NCBI RefSeq assembly: GCF_009296265.1
Contig: NZ_WBJS01000004.1
Coordinates: 372,001-436,000, forward strand
From: Thioclava sp. JE_KL1
GTDB lineage: Bacteria; Pseudomonadota; Alphaproteobacteria; Rhodobacterales; Rhodobacteraceae
Direction of reading: 5' to 3'
DNA: 64,000 nt
Positions within the stretch are counted from its first letter, which is position 1; every line of letters starts with the position of its first letter. The position numbers and the translations under genes were made by a program. Positions 35,771 to 43,981 of this stretch are shown here, one piece after another. The notes beneath the pieces were generated by a model. That model was not told the DNA's origin. It saw nothing but the letters and a program-made list of their open reading frames with translations, and did not search any database.

Positions 35771-35953
35771 GTGTGACCCTTTCCTTGTGGTTCGTGGCCG
35801 GTATCCGGTCCGAAATATCTGCCGCGCCTGCTACCATGCAGGGGAAGCCTTGAAAAGCCCTCATGGGCGGGGCTGCGGCGACTCTAGATTGGGTTTGTGA
35901 CCGTTTGGTCAAGGCCGATCGGCAGGTCGTTGCGCGGGTTTGCGCCCGCCGAT

Positions 35954-35985
35954 GCCTCCGGCGGGGATATTTTTGCCAAGCCGAA
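35954..35985 (+). repeat. Short intergenic repeat R2 (GGCGGGGATATTT), copy 1
   Basis: GCCTCCGGCGGGGATATTTT followed by TGCCAAGCCGAA, in the ndk / ABC-F gap. Confidence 0.75.
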
Positions 35986-36044
35986 GGGGCCGCGGCGCGC
36001 AGCAGCGATTGACTGTTGCCCGCCCCTGCGCCAAGTCAGGCCCC

Positions 36045-37898
36045 ATGTTGCGCATCTCCGATATCTCCTTTTCGATCGAAGGCCGTCCGCTCTTTGCGAA
36101 CGCCTCCGCCACCATTCCCGAAGGCCACAAGGTCGGCCTCGTCGGCCCCAACGGCGCGGGCAAGACGACACTGTTCCGGCTGATCCGGGGCGAGCTGACG
36201 CTGGATGGCGGCGAGATCGGCCTGCCCTCGCGCGCCCGGGTCGGCGGCGTGGCGCAGGAAGTGCCGTCCTCTTCGACCTCGCTGCTCGATACGGTGCTGG
36301 CCGCCGATGAGGAACGTGCGAGCCTTCTGGCCGAGGCCGAGACGGCGACCGACGCGCATCGCATCGCCGAGGTGCAGACGCGGCTGGTCGATATCGACGC
36401 GTGGTCCGGCGAGGCGCGAGCGAGCGCCATCCTGAAGGGCCTCGGCTTTGACATGGAGGCGCAAAAGCGCCCCTGCTCGGATTTCTCCGGCGGCTGGCGG
36501 ATGCGCGTGGCGCTGGCGGGCGTGCTGTTCGCGCAGCCCGATCTGCTGCTTCTGGACGAACCGACGAACTATCTCGACCTCGAAGGCGCGCTCTGGCTGG
36601 AAAGCTATCTGATGCGCTACCCGCATACGGTGATCGTGATCTCCCACGACCGCGATCTGCTCAACCGCGCGGTGGGCTCGATCCTGCATCTCGAGGATCG
36701 GCAACTCACGCTTTATCAAGGCGGTTACGACACGTTTGCGCGCACCCGCCGGCTGCGCCGCGAAGCACAGGCAGCCCAAGCCAAGAAGCAGGAGGCCCGC
36801 CGCGCCCATCTGCAAGGCTTCGTGGATCGCTTCCGCGCGCAGGCCACCAAGGCCAAGCAGGCGCAGGCGCGCGTCAAGATGCTCGAGAAGATGGAGCCGA
36901 TCACCGCCCCGGAAGAAGCGGCGAAACAGGTTTTCACCTTCCCCGCGCCGGAACAGCTCTCGCCGCCGATCATCGCGATGGAAGGTGCCGCCGTGGGCTA
37001 TGGCGGGCCCGCGATCCTCAAGCAGCTCAACCTGCGCATCGATCAGGACGACCGGATCGCGCTGCTGGGCCGGAACGGTGAGGGGAAATCCACCCTTTCC
37101 AAGCTCTTGGCGGACAAACTTCAGGTGATGGACGGCAAGATCACGCGCTCGTCCAAGCTGCGGATCGGCTATTTCGCGCAGCATCAGGTCGACGAGCTGG
37201 ACCTGAAAGAGACGCCGCTCACCCATCTCAAGCGCGAGCGCCCCGACGAGCATCCCGCCAAGCTGCGCGCGCGGCTTGCGGGCTTCGGCCTCGGCGCGGA
37301 TCAGGCGGAGACGGCGGTAGGCAAGCTCTCGGGCGGGCAGAAGGCGCGGCTGTCGCTGTTGCTGGCGACGCTCGATGCGCCGCATCTCTTGATCCTCGAC
37401 GAGCCGACCAACCACCTCGACATCGAGAGCCGCGAGGCGCTGGTCACCGCGCTCACCGAATATTCCGGCGCGGTGATCCTTGTCAGCCACGACATGCATC
37501 TGCTGGGGCTGGTGGCCGACCGGCTCTGGCTGGTCAAGGGCGGCGCGGTGGCGCCCTATCAGGGCGATCTGGAAAGCTACCGCGCGGAGTTGCTGGCACC
37601 GCCGCCCGAGGACAAGCCCGCGAAGTCGGCCGCACCGAAAGCCGCGAAACCGTCGCGCTGTGCAATGACCACGATGAAGCGCGAGGTCCGCGACTGCGAG
37701 GCCCGGGTCGAGAAGCTGAGCGACATGCTCGAGAAGCTCGACGCGAAACTCGCCGATCCCACGCTCTACGAGCCTGAAAAAGCCCGAGATCTCGCGATCT
37801 GGCAGGCCAAGCACACCGAGGCAACCAAGGCGATGGAGAAGGCCGAGGCGCTCTGGATGGCGGCGCTGGAGAAACTCGAGACCGCCGAGCAGGACTGA
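36045..37898 (+). CDS. ABC-F family ATPase
   Basis: 617 residues without membrane segments. Two ATPase domains: Walker A GPNGAGKTT and GRNGEGKST, signatures FSGGW and LSGGQKARL, Walker B LLLDEPTNYLD and LILDEPTNHLD, joined by a basic linker (about 230-300). The C-terminal 80 residues form a coiled coil. This layout is that of ribosome-associated ABC-F factors (Uup/YheS type). ATG 36045 chosen at the start of homology; the ribosome site is weak. Confidence 0.94.
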   Translation: MLRISDISFSIEGRPLFANASATIPEGHKVGLVGPNGAGKTTLFRLIRGELTLDGGEIGLPSRARVGGVAQEVPSSSTSLLDTVLAADEERASLLAEAETATDAHRIAEVQTRLVDIDAWSGEARASAILKGLGFDMEAQKRPCSDFSGGWRMRVALAGVLFAQPDLLLLDEPTNYLDLEGALWLESYLMRYPHTVIVISHDRDLLNRAVGSILHLEDRQLTLYQGGYDTFARTRRLRREAQAAQAKKQEARRAHLQGFVDRFRAQATKAKQAQARVKMLEKMEPITAPEEAAKQVFTFPAPEQLSPPIIAMEGAAVGYGGPAILKQLNLRIDQDDRIALLGRNGEGKSTLSKLLADKLQVMDGKITRSSKLRIGYFAQHQVDELDLKETPLTHLKRERPDEHPAKLRARLAGFGLGADQAETAVGKLSGGQKARLSLLLATLDAPHLLILDEPTNHLDIESREALVTALTEYSGAVILVSHDMHLLGLVADRLWLVKGGAVAPYQGDLESYRAELLAPPPEDKPAKSAAPKAAKPSRCAMTTMKREVRDCEARVEKLSDMLEKLDAKLADPTLYEPEKARDLAIWQAKHTEATKAMEKAEALWMAALEKLETAEQD

Positions 37899-37905
37899 GA
37901 TCGAT

Positions 37906-37929
37906 GAAGGGGCGGTGCGCCCCTTCTTC
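37906..37929. terminator. Bidirectional terminator between ABC-F and carboxypeptidase genes
   Basis: 9-bp stem GAAGGGGCG / CGCCCCTTC with a 3-base loop, then TTCT on the plus strand. Confidence 0.75.
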
Positions 37930-37930
37930 T

Positions 37931-37957
37931 CGATCCAAATATCCCCGCCGGAGGCGC
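37931..37957 (-). repeat. Short intergenic repeat R2, copy 2
   Basis: On the minus strand GCCTCCGGCGGGGATATTTG, just past the terminator. Confidence 0.75.
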
Positions 37958-37982
37958 CTGCCCTCTCAGCAAGCGCTGCGGC

Positions 37983-39449
37983 TCACAGCTTGTAGATGCC
38001 CTCGAATTTCCGCGAGAGATAAGCCAGCAGCGGCGTTTCGATCGGCTCGAAACCGCAGGCATGTTGGATGGTCTCGCGGGGTGTGCGCAGTCCACCGAAC
38101 ACCCGCAGGTTCTCGTCGAGCCATTGCTTCGCGGGGCTGGCATCGCCCTCGGCGAGTGCCGCGTCGATGCCGGGCGTGACCGCGCGCATCGCCTCGTCCA
38201 GACAGCCCGCATAGACATTGCCCAGCGCATAGGTCGGGAAGTAACCGAACAGCCCCACCGACCAATGCACATCCTGCAGGAAGCCTTGGCTGGGCTTGGT
38301 GACCTTCACACCGAAATCCTGCTCGAAACGGGCATTCCATGCCTCTTCGAGATCCGCGACCTCCAGCTTGCCCGAGATCAGATCGCGCTCCAGATCGAAG
38401 CGCAGCATGATGTGCAGATTGTAGTTCAGCTCGTCCGATTCCGTGCGAATGAAACCCATATCGACGCGGTTGACCAGCGCGTGGAAGGCCTCCGTATCCA
38501 TGCCGAGATCGCCGAAAGCATCGGTCATGCGCTGATGCAGCCAGCCGGTGAACGGGGCCGAACGGCCCAGCTGGTTCTCGTAGATCCGGCTCTGGCTCTC
38601 ATGCACGCCCATCGAGACGCCATGGCCCAGCGGCGTGAAACGATAGGCCGGGTTGATCGCCTGCTCGTAAGTGGCGTGGCCGACCTCGTGGATCGTCGAG
38701 TAGATATTGCCGAAGGGTTCGGCCTCGGAAATCCGCGTCGTGATGCGCGCATCGTCGCCGCCGCCCGAGGAGAACGGGTGCACCGACATATCGAGCCGCC
38801 CGCGCGTCCAGTCATAACCAAAGGCGGAGGCGCATTTGCGCGCGAGCCGCAGTTGCGCGTTCTCGGGGAAGACCTTGTCGAAGGGCTGCGGCGAGACCTC
38901 CGAGCCCAGCACCCGGTCGCGCAGCTCCACCAGCGGGCCGCGCATCCGGTCGAAGACGGTGGCGATTTCCTTCGACGTCGCGCCCGGCTCATAGTCGTCG
39001 AGCAGCGCATCGTAGAGATTGCCCTCGGACAGGCATTCCGCCTCTTCGCGCTTGAGGCGCACGACCTCTTCCAGCGTCGGCAGGAAGGCGGAGGCATCCT
39101 CATTGGCGCGGGCCTCGGCCCAGATGCCTTGGGATAGCGAGGTCAGACGCGCCATCTCGGTCGCAAGGCGCGCCGGGATGCGGGTCGCGCGGTTGTAACT
39201 GCGCCCCACCAGATCGAGGACACGCGCGCTGACGGCATCGTCGGCCTCGGCGCGGGCCAGCCAGTCCTCGATGCGCGGATCGGTGCGGCGCGCATGCAGC
39301 ACCGATTCCAGCGCGGCGGATTCCTCGGCGCGCTGATCGGCGGCGCCGCGCGGCATCATCACCTCCTGGTCCCAGCTTAGCAGCCCGGCGATATTGCCCA
39401 GCGCTTCGGTTTCGCGCTGATGCGCGAGCAGGTCCTGATAGGCGCTCAT
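37983..39449 (-). CDS. M32 (Taq-type) metallocarboxypeptidase
   Basis: 488 residues, cytosolic and mostly helical. The zinc motif is TIHEVGHATYEQ (HExxH, about 255), and the family motifs GLLSWDQEVMMP near the N-terminus and HESQSRIYENQLGRS after the HEVGH are intact. It removes C-terminal residues from peptides. ATG 39449 overlaps the ctaA stop, so the two are translationally coupled. Confidence 0.95.
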   Translation of the reverse strand: MSAYQDLLAHQRETEALGNIAGLLSWDQEVMMPRGAADQRAEESAALESVLHARRTDPRIEDWLARAEADDAVSARVLDLVGRSYNRATRIPARLATEMARLTSLSQGIWAEARANEDASAFLPTLEEVVRLKREEAECLSEGNLYDALLDDYEPGATSKEIATVFDRMRGPLVELRDRVLGSEVSPQPFDKVFPENAQLRLARKCASAFGYDWTRGRLDMSVHPFSSGGGDDARITTRISEAEPFGNIYSTIHEVGHATYEQAINPAYRFTPLGHGVSMGVHESQSRIYENQLGRSAPFTGWLHQRMTDAFGDLGMDTEAFHALVNRVDMGFIRTESDELNYNLHIMLRFDLERDLISGKLEVADLEEAWNARFEQDFGVKVTKPSQGFLQDVHWSVGLFGYFPTYALGNVYAGCLDEAMRAVTPGIDAALAEGDASPAKQWLDENLRVFGGLRTPRETIQHACGFEPIETPLLAYLSRKFEGIYKL

Positions 39450-40600
39450 ACGCGGCCCTCCCGGATGGAACGAACAAGGGGGAAGCGCGCCATGTGACGC
39501 GCGCGGATCACGAGGACCCAAGTGATGATAGCACCGAATTGGTGGATGAGGCCCAGCCACCAGTAGTTCACCAGTTCAAGCGCGGTGGTGATGCCCAGCA
39601 CCATCTGGAAGAAGATCATCGCCGCCATCAGCGCGAAGGCCTCCTTGGTGCGCGGATGGGCCGAGCTGCGCGCGCGCCATGCGGCGTAAAGGCCGGAGGC
39701 GAAGACGAGATAGCCGACCATGCGGTGCAGGAATTGCACCAGCGCCGGGTTCTCGAAGAAGTTGCGCCAGATCGGCGTGTAATCGAAGCTCTCGGAGGGC
39801 AGGAACTGCCCGTTCATCGAGGGCCATGTTGGGAAAGCGAGCCCTGCGTCGATCCCCGCGGTCAGCGCACCGAGGATGATCTGCACGAACACGAGCCCGA
39901 TCAGCACCGAGCCGATCCGGGTCAGGCGCGGCTCGGCCAGGCGGCGGGCCTGCAGAAGCGCCGATTCCGGGCGCGAAAGCTGTAGGGCGAACCAGGCGAT
40001 CAGGCCGAGGATGATGAAGGCGAGGCCTAGGTGCGTGGCCAGCCTGTAGGACGCGACTGACGTCATCCGCCCCACGAGGCCCGAAGACACCATCCACCAG
40101 CCGATCGCGCCTTGCAGACCGCCCAATATCCCGAGGCTGAACAGTCGACCCGTCCACCCGGTCGGGATCTTCTTCGTCAGCCAGAAGCCGATGAAGCCGA
40201 TGAACCAGACCATGCCGATCAGGCGGCCCAGCTGGCGATGCCCCCATTCCCACCAGAAGATGCCCTTGAACTGGGACACGGTCATGTCGGGGTTCATGTA
40301 TTTGAACTGCGGGCTGGCTTTGTAATGGGTGAATTCCGCCTGCCAATCCGCATCGCTCATCGGCGGGATCGCCCCCGAGATCGGATCCCAGCGCGTGATC
40401 GACAGCCCGCTATCGGTGAGGCGCGTGGCCCCGCCCACGGCGATCATCGCCACGACCAGCGTGAACAGCACGAACAGCCACATCCGGATCGCCCGGCGCG
40501 CACCACGCGGCTTTGCGTCGATCATGCCGCCCTTGGGTTCGGCCCGCGTGGTGGTGCCCTCCGATCCAACTTCCTCGAAGATGCTGCGTTTCTCGCTCAT
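39446..40600 (-). CDS. ctaA: Heme A synthase (CtaA/COX15, type 2)
   Basis: 384 residues with eight membrane helices. Conserved histidines stand in WEWGHRQLGRLIG, TVATHLGLAF-like ATHLGLAFIILG, FLHRMVGYLVF and LIHQFGAIITW. It oxidises heme O to heme A for the aa3-type cytochrome oxidase. The long, COX15-like N-terminus is usual for alphaproteobacteria. Upstream of and coupled to the M32 peptidase gene. Confidence 0.96.
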   Translation of the reverse strand: MSEKRSIFEEVGSEGTTTRAEPKGGMIDAKPRGARRAIRMWLFVLFTLVVAMIAVGGATRLTDSGLSITRWDPISGAIPPMSDADWQAEFTHYKASPQFKYMNPDMTVSQFKGIFWWEWGHRQLGRLIGMVWFIGFIGFWLTKKIPTGWTGRLFSLGILGGLQGAIGWWMVSSGLVGRMTSVASYRLATHLGLAFIILGLIAWFALQLSRPESALLQARRLAEPRLTRIGSVLIGLVFVQIILGALTAGIDAGLAFPTWPSMNGQFLPSESFDYTPIWRNFFENPALVQFLHRMVGYLVFASGLYAAWRARSSAHPRTKEAFALMAAMIFFQMVLGITTALELVNYWWLGLIHQFGAIITWVLVIRARHMARFPLVRSIREGRV

Positions 40601-40744
40601 GCGTGCGGACCCCCGGCTTGTCTGTCGCCTGTTCTCGGCAAAAATTTGCGCGAGGGCAAACTAGGCCGCCCCCTCACCGGGGGCAAGGGGGCGGGAAGGC
40701 GCAGGGCGCGCGGTCACAGGCCACTTAGACGTGATCGGACAACC

Positions 40745-41425
40745 TCAGTCGAAATCCTCGCGGATGATGCGGTCTTCCGTCACGCCGAGGTCTTTCAGCG
40801 TGGCCTCGATCTCGTCGACCATCTTGTCGGGACCGCAGATGTAGAACTTGCCGCTCTCCTTCTCGACGAAGGGCGCGAGGAAGCCGCGATCGACATGCAT
40901 CGAAACGACGCCCTTGCCGGGATCGCTCTGGTCTGTGACGGTCCAGACTGTGTCCAGCCCCTTCATCGCCTCGAACTCGTCGCGCAGGATGATGTCGGCT
41001 TCCGTCTTGTTCGAGAAGATCAGGCGGCAGCCTTCGAGCGTCCCTTCGCGGGCCAGACGCGCGCGCAGGATCGAGATAAAGGGCGTCACCCCTGCCCCGC
41101 CTGCGATGAAAGTGCCAGGGCCTTCATCCTTGATCGCGCCCCACGGGTCGGAGACCTCGACAGTCTCGCCGGGCGTGAGCGTCGCGATCTGCTCGGTGAC
41201 GCCATCATGGTCGGGATAGCTCTTGATGACGAATTCAAGCGTGTCGCCATCTACCGGGTTGGTGAAGGTGAAGGGGCGCTGCTCGTCGGTCCAGCCTTCG
41301 CGAGTTAGGTTCAGATCGACCGCCTGACCGGGCGCGAAGTCGAACCCTTCGGGGCGCGGGAAGACGAGGTGATGCGTGTCATGGGTGACGGGAGAAATGC
41401 TCTGCAATTCGAGACGGGTGCTCAT
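40745..41425 (-). CDS. FAD-dependent ferredoxin/flavodoxin reductase-like protein
   Basis: 226 residues. FAD motif QRPFTFTNP (about 50), nucleotide motif GGAGVTPFISILR (about 110) and FYICGPDKMV near the end. There is no ferredoxin domain, so electrons must go to a separate partner. GGAG precedes ATG 41425. Partner and pathway unknown. Confidence 0.88.
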   Translation of the reverse strand: MSTRLELQSISPVTHDTHHLVFPRPEGFDFAPGQAVDLNLTREGWTDEQRPFTFTNPVDGDTLEFVIKSYPDHDGVTEQIATLTPGETVEVSDPWGAIKDEGPGTFIAGGAGVTPFISILRARLAREGTLEGCRLIFSNKTEADIILRDEFEAMKGLDTVWTVTDQSDPGKGVVSMHVDRGFLAPFVEKESGKFYICGPDKMVDEIEATLKDLGVTEDRIIREDFD

Positions 41426-41500
41426 GGAGGGCTCCTTTCGTTGAAGAGCGAACGCGAGGCTTTGCGCAGACGTTCCCACCCGACCGGGCGGATCGCAAAG

Positions 41501-41533
41501 AAAAGGGCCGCGCGAGGGAATGTCGCGCGGCCC
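41501..41533 (-). terminator. Terminator of the Ala-rich gene
   Basis: On the minus strand GGGCCGCGCGA / TCGCGCGGCCC with a 7-base loop, followed by TTTTCTTTG. Confidence 0.9.
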
Positions 41534-41561
41534 TTGGCGTTCTGGCAGTTGGCGGCTTGGC

Positions 41562-42545
41562 TCAGAAGCCCAGCGCCGCACGGATCTGATCGACCACACC
41601 TTCGACAAGTTGCGGATTGTCGCGTGCGCTCTGCACCGCAGTGCGCAATTGCGCCTTCGTCGCTTCGGGCAGCTCGGACGTGTCGACGATATCCATCACC
41701 CGGTCCGCGTCGAACCCTTCCACGGTCAGCGCCTTCGCCGCGCTCATCACGCCCTGCGCCGGCACCGGCTTCTGGGTGTCGCCACCGCTCGCAGTGCCTG
41801 CGGGGGCCGCCGACTGTGCGGCATTGGTCGCAGCGGCTGCGGCGTCGGCTGCGGCATTGGCGGCTTGGCTGGCGGCATCGGCTGCCGCTTTCGCCGCCGT
41901 GCTCGCGCCTTCGACCGCGCTATCGGTCGCCTCCTCTTGCGCGCCGCTGGCCGCCGAGGCAGCCGCATTCGCAGCTTTCGCGGCCGCTTCCGCCGCCGTC
42001 GTTGCAGCCTTCGCGGCATCGGTGGCAGCCGCGCTGGCCGTATCGCTTGAGGAATCCATCGTGGCTGTCGCGGCCTTGCTTGCAGCGGAGGCGGCGTCCT
42101 TGGCCGCATCGCTCGCGTCGCTCGCCGCCTGCTGCGCGGTTTCGGTCGCTTTCGAGACGGTGTCGGCAGCGCGTTGGGCGGCGTCGGAGGCGGCGCTTTG
42201 CGCCTGCTCGGCCCCGCTCTGCGCAGCCTCTTTCGCCGCATCGGCGGCATCCGCCGCCGCGTTCGAGCCCGCATCCATCGCGCCCGAGGCCTTTTCCTTC
42301 ACGCTATCGGCCGCGTCGGACGCCGCCTGGCTCGCCTTGTCGGCGGCGGCTTTCACCGACTCGCCCGCAGACTTCACCGCATCGCTGGCCTTGTCCGCCA
42401 TGCTCTTGTCGCCGGTCTCAGTGCCAGCCGCTGCGTTTGTCGTCGTATCGGTTGCGTCGGGCGAGTCTGTGATATCGGTATTGAGGATGATCAATCCGGC
42501 GGCCACCGCCAACACCACGATCGCCGCTGCCACAATCTTGTTCAT
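41562..42545 (-). CDS. Membrane-anchored Ala-rich, LEA/apolipoprotein-like helical protein
   Basis: 327 residues. An N-terminal hydrophobic helix (about 4-22) is an anchor or signal. Residues 50-250 are extremely rich in Ala, Asp, Lys, Ser with Thr, in near 11-residue periods ([20 protein letters not shown]), as in LEA-like or apolipoprotein A1/E helices. The last 70 residues are an ordinary globular segment ([18 protein letters not shown]). Function unknown; envelope stabilisation under drying or osmotic stress is a guess. AAGGGA precedes ATG 42545. Divergent from infC. Confidence 0.78.
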   Translation of the reverse strand: MNKIVAAAIVVLAVAAGLIILNTDITDSPDATDTTTNAAAGTETGDKSMADKASDAVKSAGESVKAAADKASQAASDAADSVKEKASGAMDAGSNAAADAADAAKEAAQSGAEQAQSAASDAAQRAADTVSKATETAQQAASDASDAAKDAASAASKAATATMDSSSDTASAAATDAAKAATTAAEAAAKAANAAASAASGAQEEATDSAVEGASTAAKAAADAASQAANAAADAAAAATNAAQSAAPAGTASGGDTQKPVPAQGVMSAAKALTVEGFDADRVMDIVDTSELPEATKAQLRTAVQSARDNPQLVEGVVDQIRAALGF

Positions 42546-42756
42546 CACGCTTTTTCCCTTGATTGTCTCTCTCTGCGGGCGCTATTCACCCCGGCTCGAC
42601 CACTGGGCACAGCCACGCACACGGACCGCAATCGCGCCGCAAACGCCTTTGCCCTGCCCGGCAGGACACAACGCGTTTCCTCCCTGCCCGGTTCCCGTGC
42701 CTTTGCGGTTGAATACGGCGGCACTCGGGACTATCTTTTCCGCCCGAAATTACTCA

Positions 42757-42783
42757 ATGGCTACAGAAGGATTCCCACCATAG
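42757..42783 (+). other. Eight-codon upstream frame overlapping the infC start
   Basis: ATG 42757 opens the frame M-A-T-E-G-F-P-P and stops at TAG 42781-42783, so its stop codon overlaps the proposed ATA start of infC in the tetranucleotide ATAG. Its own ribosome site is weak. Confidence 0.35.
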
Positions 42784-43322
42784 CCCGCAGACCCCATAAC
42801 GCCCCGCCGACCCGTGACACCGGCCCCCGAGTGAACGGCCGTATCCGCGCGAACGAGATTCGACTCATTGGCGCGGAAGGCGAGAATGTCGGCGTGGTTA
42901 CCCCGCGCGAAGCGATGACCATGGCCGAAGAGGCCGGGCTCGATCTCGTCGAGATCTCGCCCAACGCCAATCCGCCCGTCTGCAAGATCATGGATTTCGG
43001 CAAGTTCAAATACGAACAGCAAAAGCGCGAAGCCGAAGCCCGCAAGAAGCAGAAGACGATCGAAATCAAGGAAGTCAAATTCCGCCCGGGCACCGATGTG
43101 CACGACTATGACGTCAAGATGCGCAACGTGGTGAAGTTCCTCGAGAACGGCGACAAGGTGAAGGTCACCCTGCGCTTCCGCGGTCGCGAAATGGCGCACC
43201 AGGATCTGGGTCTCGAGCTTCTCAACCGCGTCCGCACCGATGTGGGCGAGTTGGGCAAGGTCGAGAACATGCCCAAGCTCGAAGGCCGCCAGATGGTGAT
43301 GATGATCGCGCCGGCGAAATAA
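42780..43322 (+). CDS. infC: Translation initiation factor IF-3, apparent ATA start
   Basis: 180 residues. N-domain motif [17 protein letters not shown], linker [17 protein letters not shown] and C-domain [18 protein letters not shown]. No ATG or GTG lies in frame before the conserved region, but AGAAGGA stands eight bases before an in-frame ATA at 42780. infC uses rare start codons (AUU, AUC) for autoregulation by IF-3, which rejects them; ATA would work the same way. The start codon is inferred; the in-frame ATT at 42771 is too close to the ribosome site. Divergent from the Ala-rich gene. Confidence 0.95.
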   Translation: MARRPHNAPPTRDTGPRVNGRIRANEIRLIGAEGENVGVVTPREAMTMAEEAGLDLVEISPNANPPVCKIMDFGKFKYEQQKREAEARKKQKTIEIKEVKFRPGTDVHDYDVKMRNVVKFLENGDKVKVTLRFRGREMAHQDLGLELLNRVRTDVGELGKVENMPKLEGRQMVMMIAPAK

Positions 43323-43348
43323 CCGCCCGAGCATCGCGAGATGGTTTG

Positions 43349-43376
43349 AACCCTCCCCTCATCGGGAGGGTTTTTT
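43349..43376 (+). terminator. Terminator of infC
   Basis: AACCCTCCC / GGGAGGGTT with a 6-base loop, followed by TTTTC. Confidence 0.93.
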
Positions 43377-43416
43377 CATGGCCCGTCGCGGGTGGCTCGT
43401 GCATTTCGAGGGGAGG

Positions 43417-43453
43417 AAAAATTAAAGCGCCGCGGGAGGGAGACCCGCGGCGC
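43417..43453 (-). terminator. Minus-strand terminator without an upstream CDS
   Basis: A perfect 10-bp GC stem with a 7-base loop and a T-rich tail on the minus strand (TTTAATTTTT). Confidence 0.8.
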
Positions 43454-43541
43454 ATTTTGGGGAAAAGACGAGGGAGAACGTCTGTTCCTCTGGTCGGGTT
43501 CTGTGCGGTTTGGGCCGCGTCAGGGAGATCAAGAACCCGAT
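43417..43541 (-). ncRNA. Candidate Fnr-dependent small RNA (about 125 nt)
   Basis: On the minus strand a TATCAC -10 (43553-43548) stands 29.5 nt from the centre of a perfect Fnr box, giving a predicted start near 43541. The transcript ends at a strong hairpin, GCGCCGCGGG / CCCGCGGCGC (43427-43453), followed by TTTAATTTTT. The hairpin loop reads TCTCCCT, and TTCTCCCTCGTC lies upstream, C-rich stretches that could pair with ribosome sites. No minus-strand CDS exists nearby to need this terminator. No known sRNA family recognised. Confidence 0.5.
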
Positions 43542-43575
43542 GCACTTGTGATATGGGAGTATCCGTGTGCTGAAC

Positions 43576-43589
43576 TTGACTTAGGTCAA
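43576..43589. promoter_or_regulatory. Perfect Fnr/FixK box TTGACTTAGGTCAA
   Basis: TTGAC-N4-GTCAA, fully palindromic in both half-sites. Spacing to a -10 is good on the minus strand and poor on the plus strand (ACAAAC). Confidence 0.7.
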
Positions 43590-43981
43590 AATTCATCCGG
43601 TTTGAACTGCGACAAACTGTTCCAATGGTCACGTTTCTGGCAGGGTCGGTGAGCCGCGTGTGAGGAAAACCTTACCAGAAGCCTGACGCCCCGCCTTCTG
43701 ACCTGTCTTTTCGGGCTCTCAAAGCACACGGCGCGATCACGCGAGCGAGTCGCCCCGACCGAACCTTCAGTGCCTTTTTCTTTCCGTCCCATCCGGTCTT
43801 GCGCGCGCGCCTCCGCAATTGCCCCGGTTTCGCCATTCCCACCGCGCGAAATCGCCCCGTTCGGAGGCGAAATCGTGACCCGGACAGGTGCGGCCCGGAA
43901 TCGGGTCGGCGGCGATTGCGCGCTCTTTATCGCGTCACCCCCTGCGTGCTAGTTGGAACGAGAGGCAGTTTCGAGATCGAT

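Larger units (their letters stand above)
43323..43981. other. 659-bp CDS-free region with regulatory signals
   Basis: Between infC and the large glycosyltransferase gene lies no supported protein gene. It contains the infC terminator, a minus-strand terminator hairpin, a perfect Fnr-type box and a candidate sRNA gene. The last 350 bp before 43982 hold nothing I recognise. Confidence 0.7.

Noticed and set aside
40664-40690. GC-rich hairpin before ctaA as a terminator of the reductase gene
   Set aside because: It has no T-run on the minus strand and lies in the promoter region of ctaA.
42174-42779. Upstream in-frame extension of infC
   Set aside because: IF-3 has a well-defined length; the extension is antisense to the Ala-rich gene and crosses the divergent promoter region.
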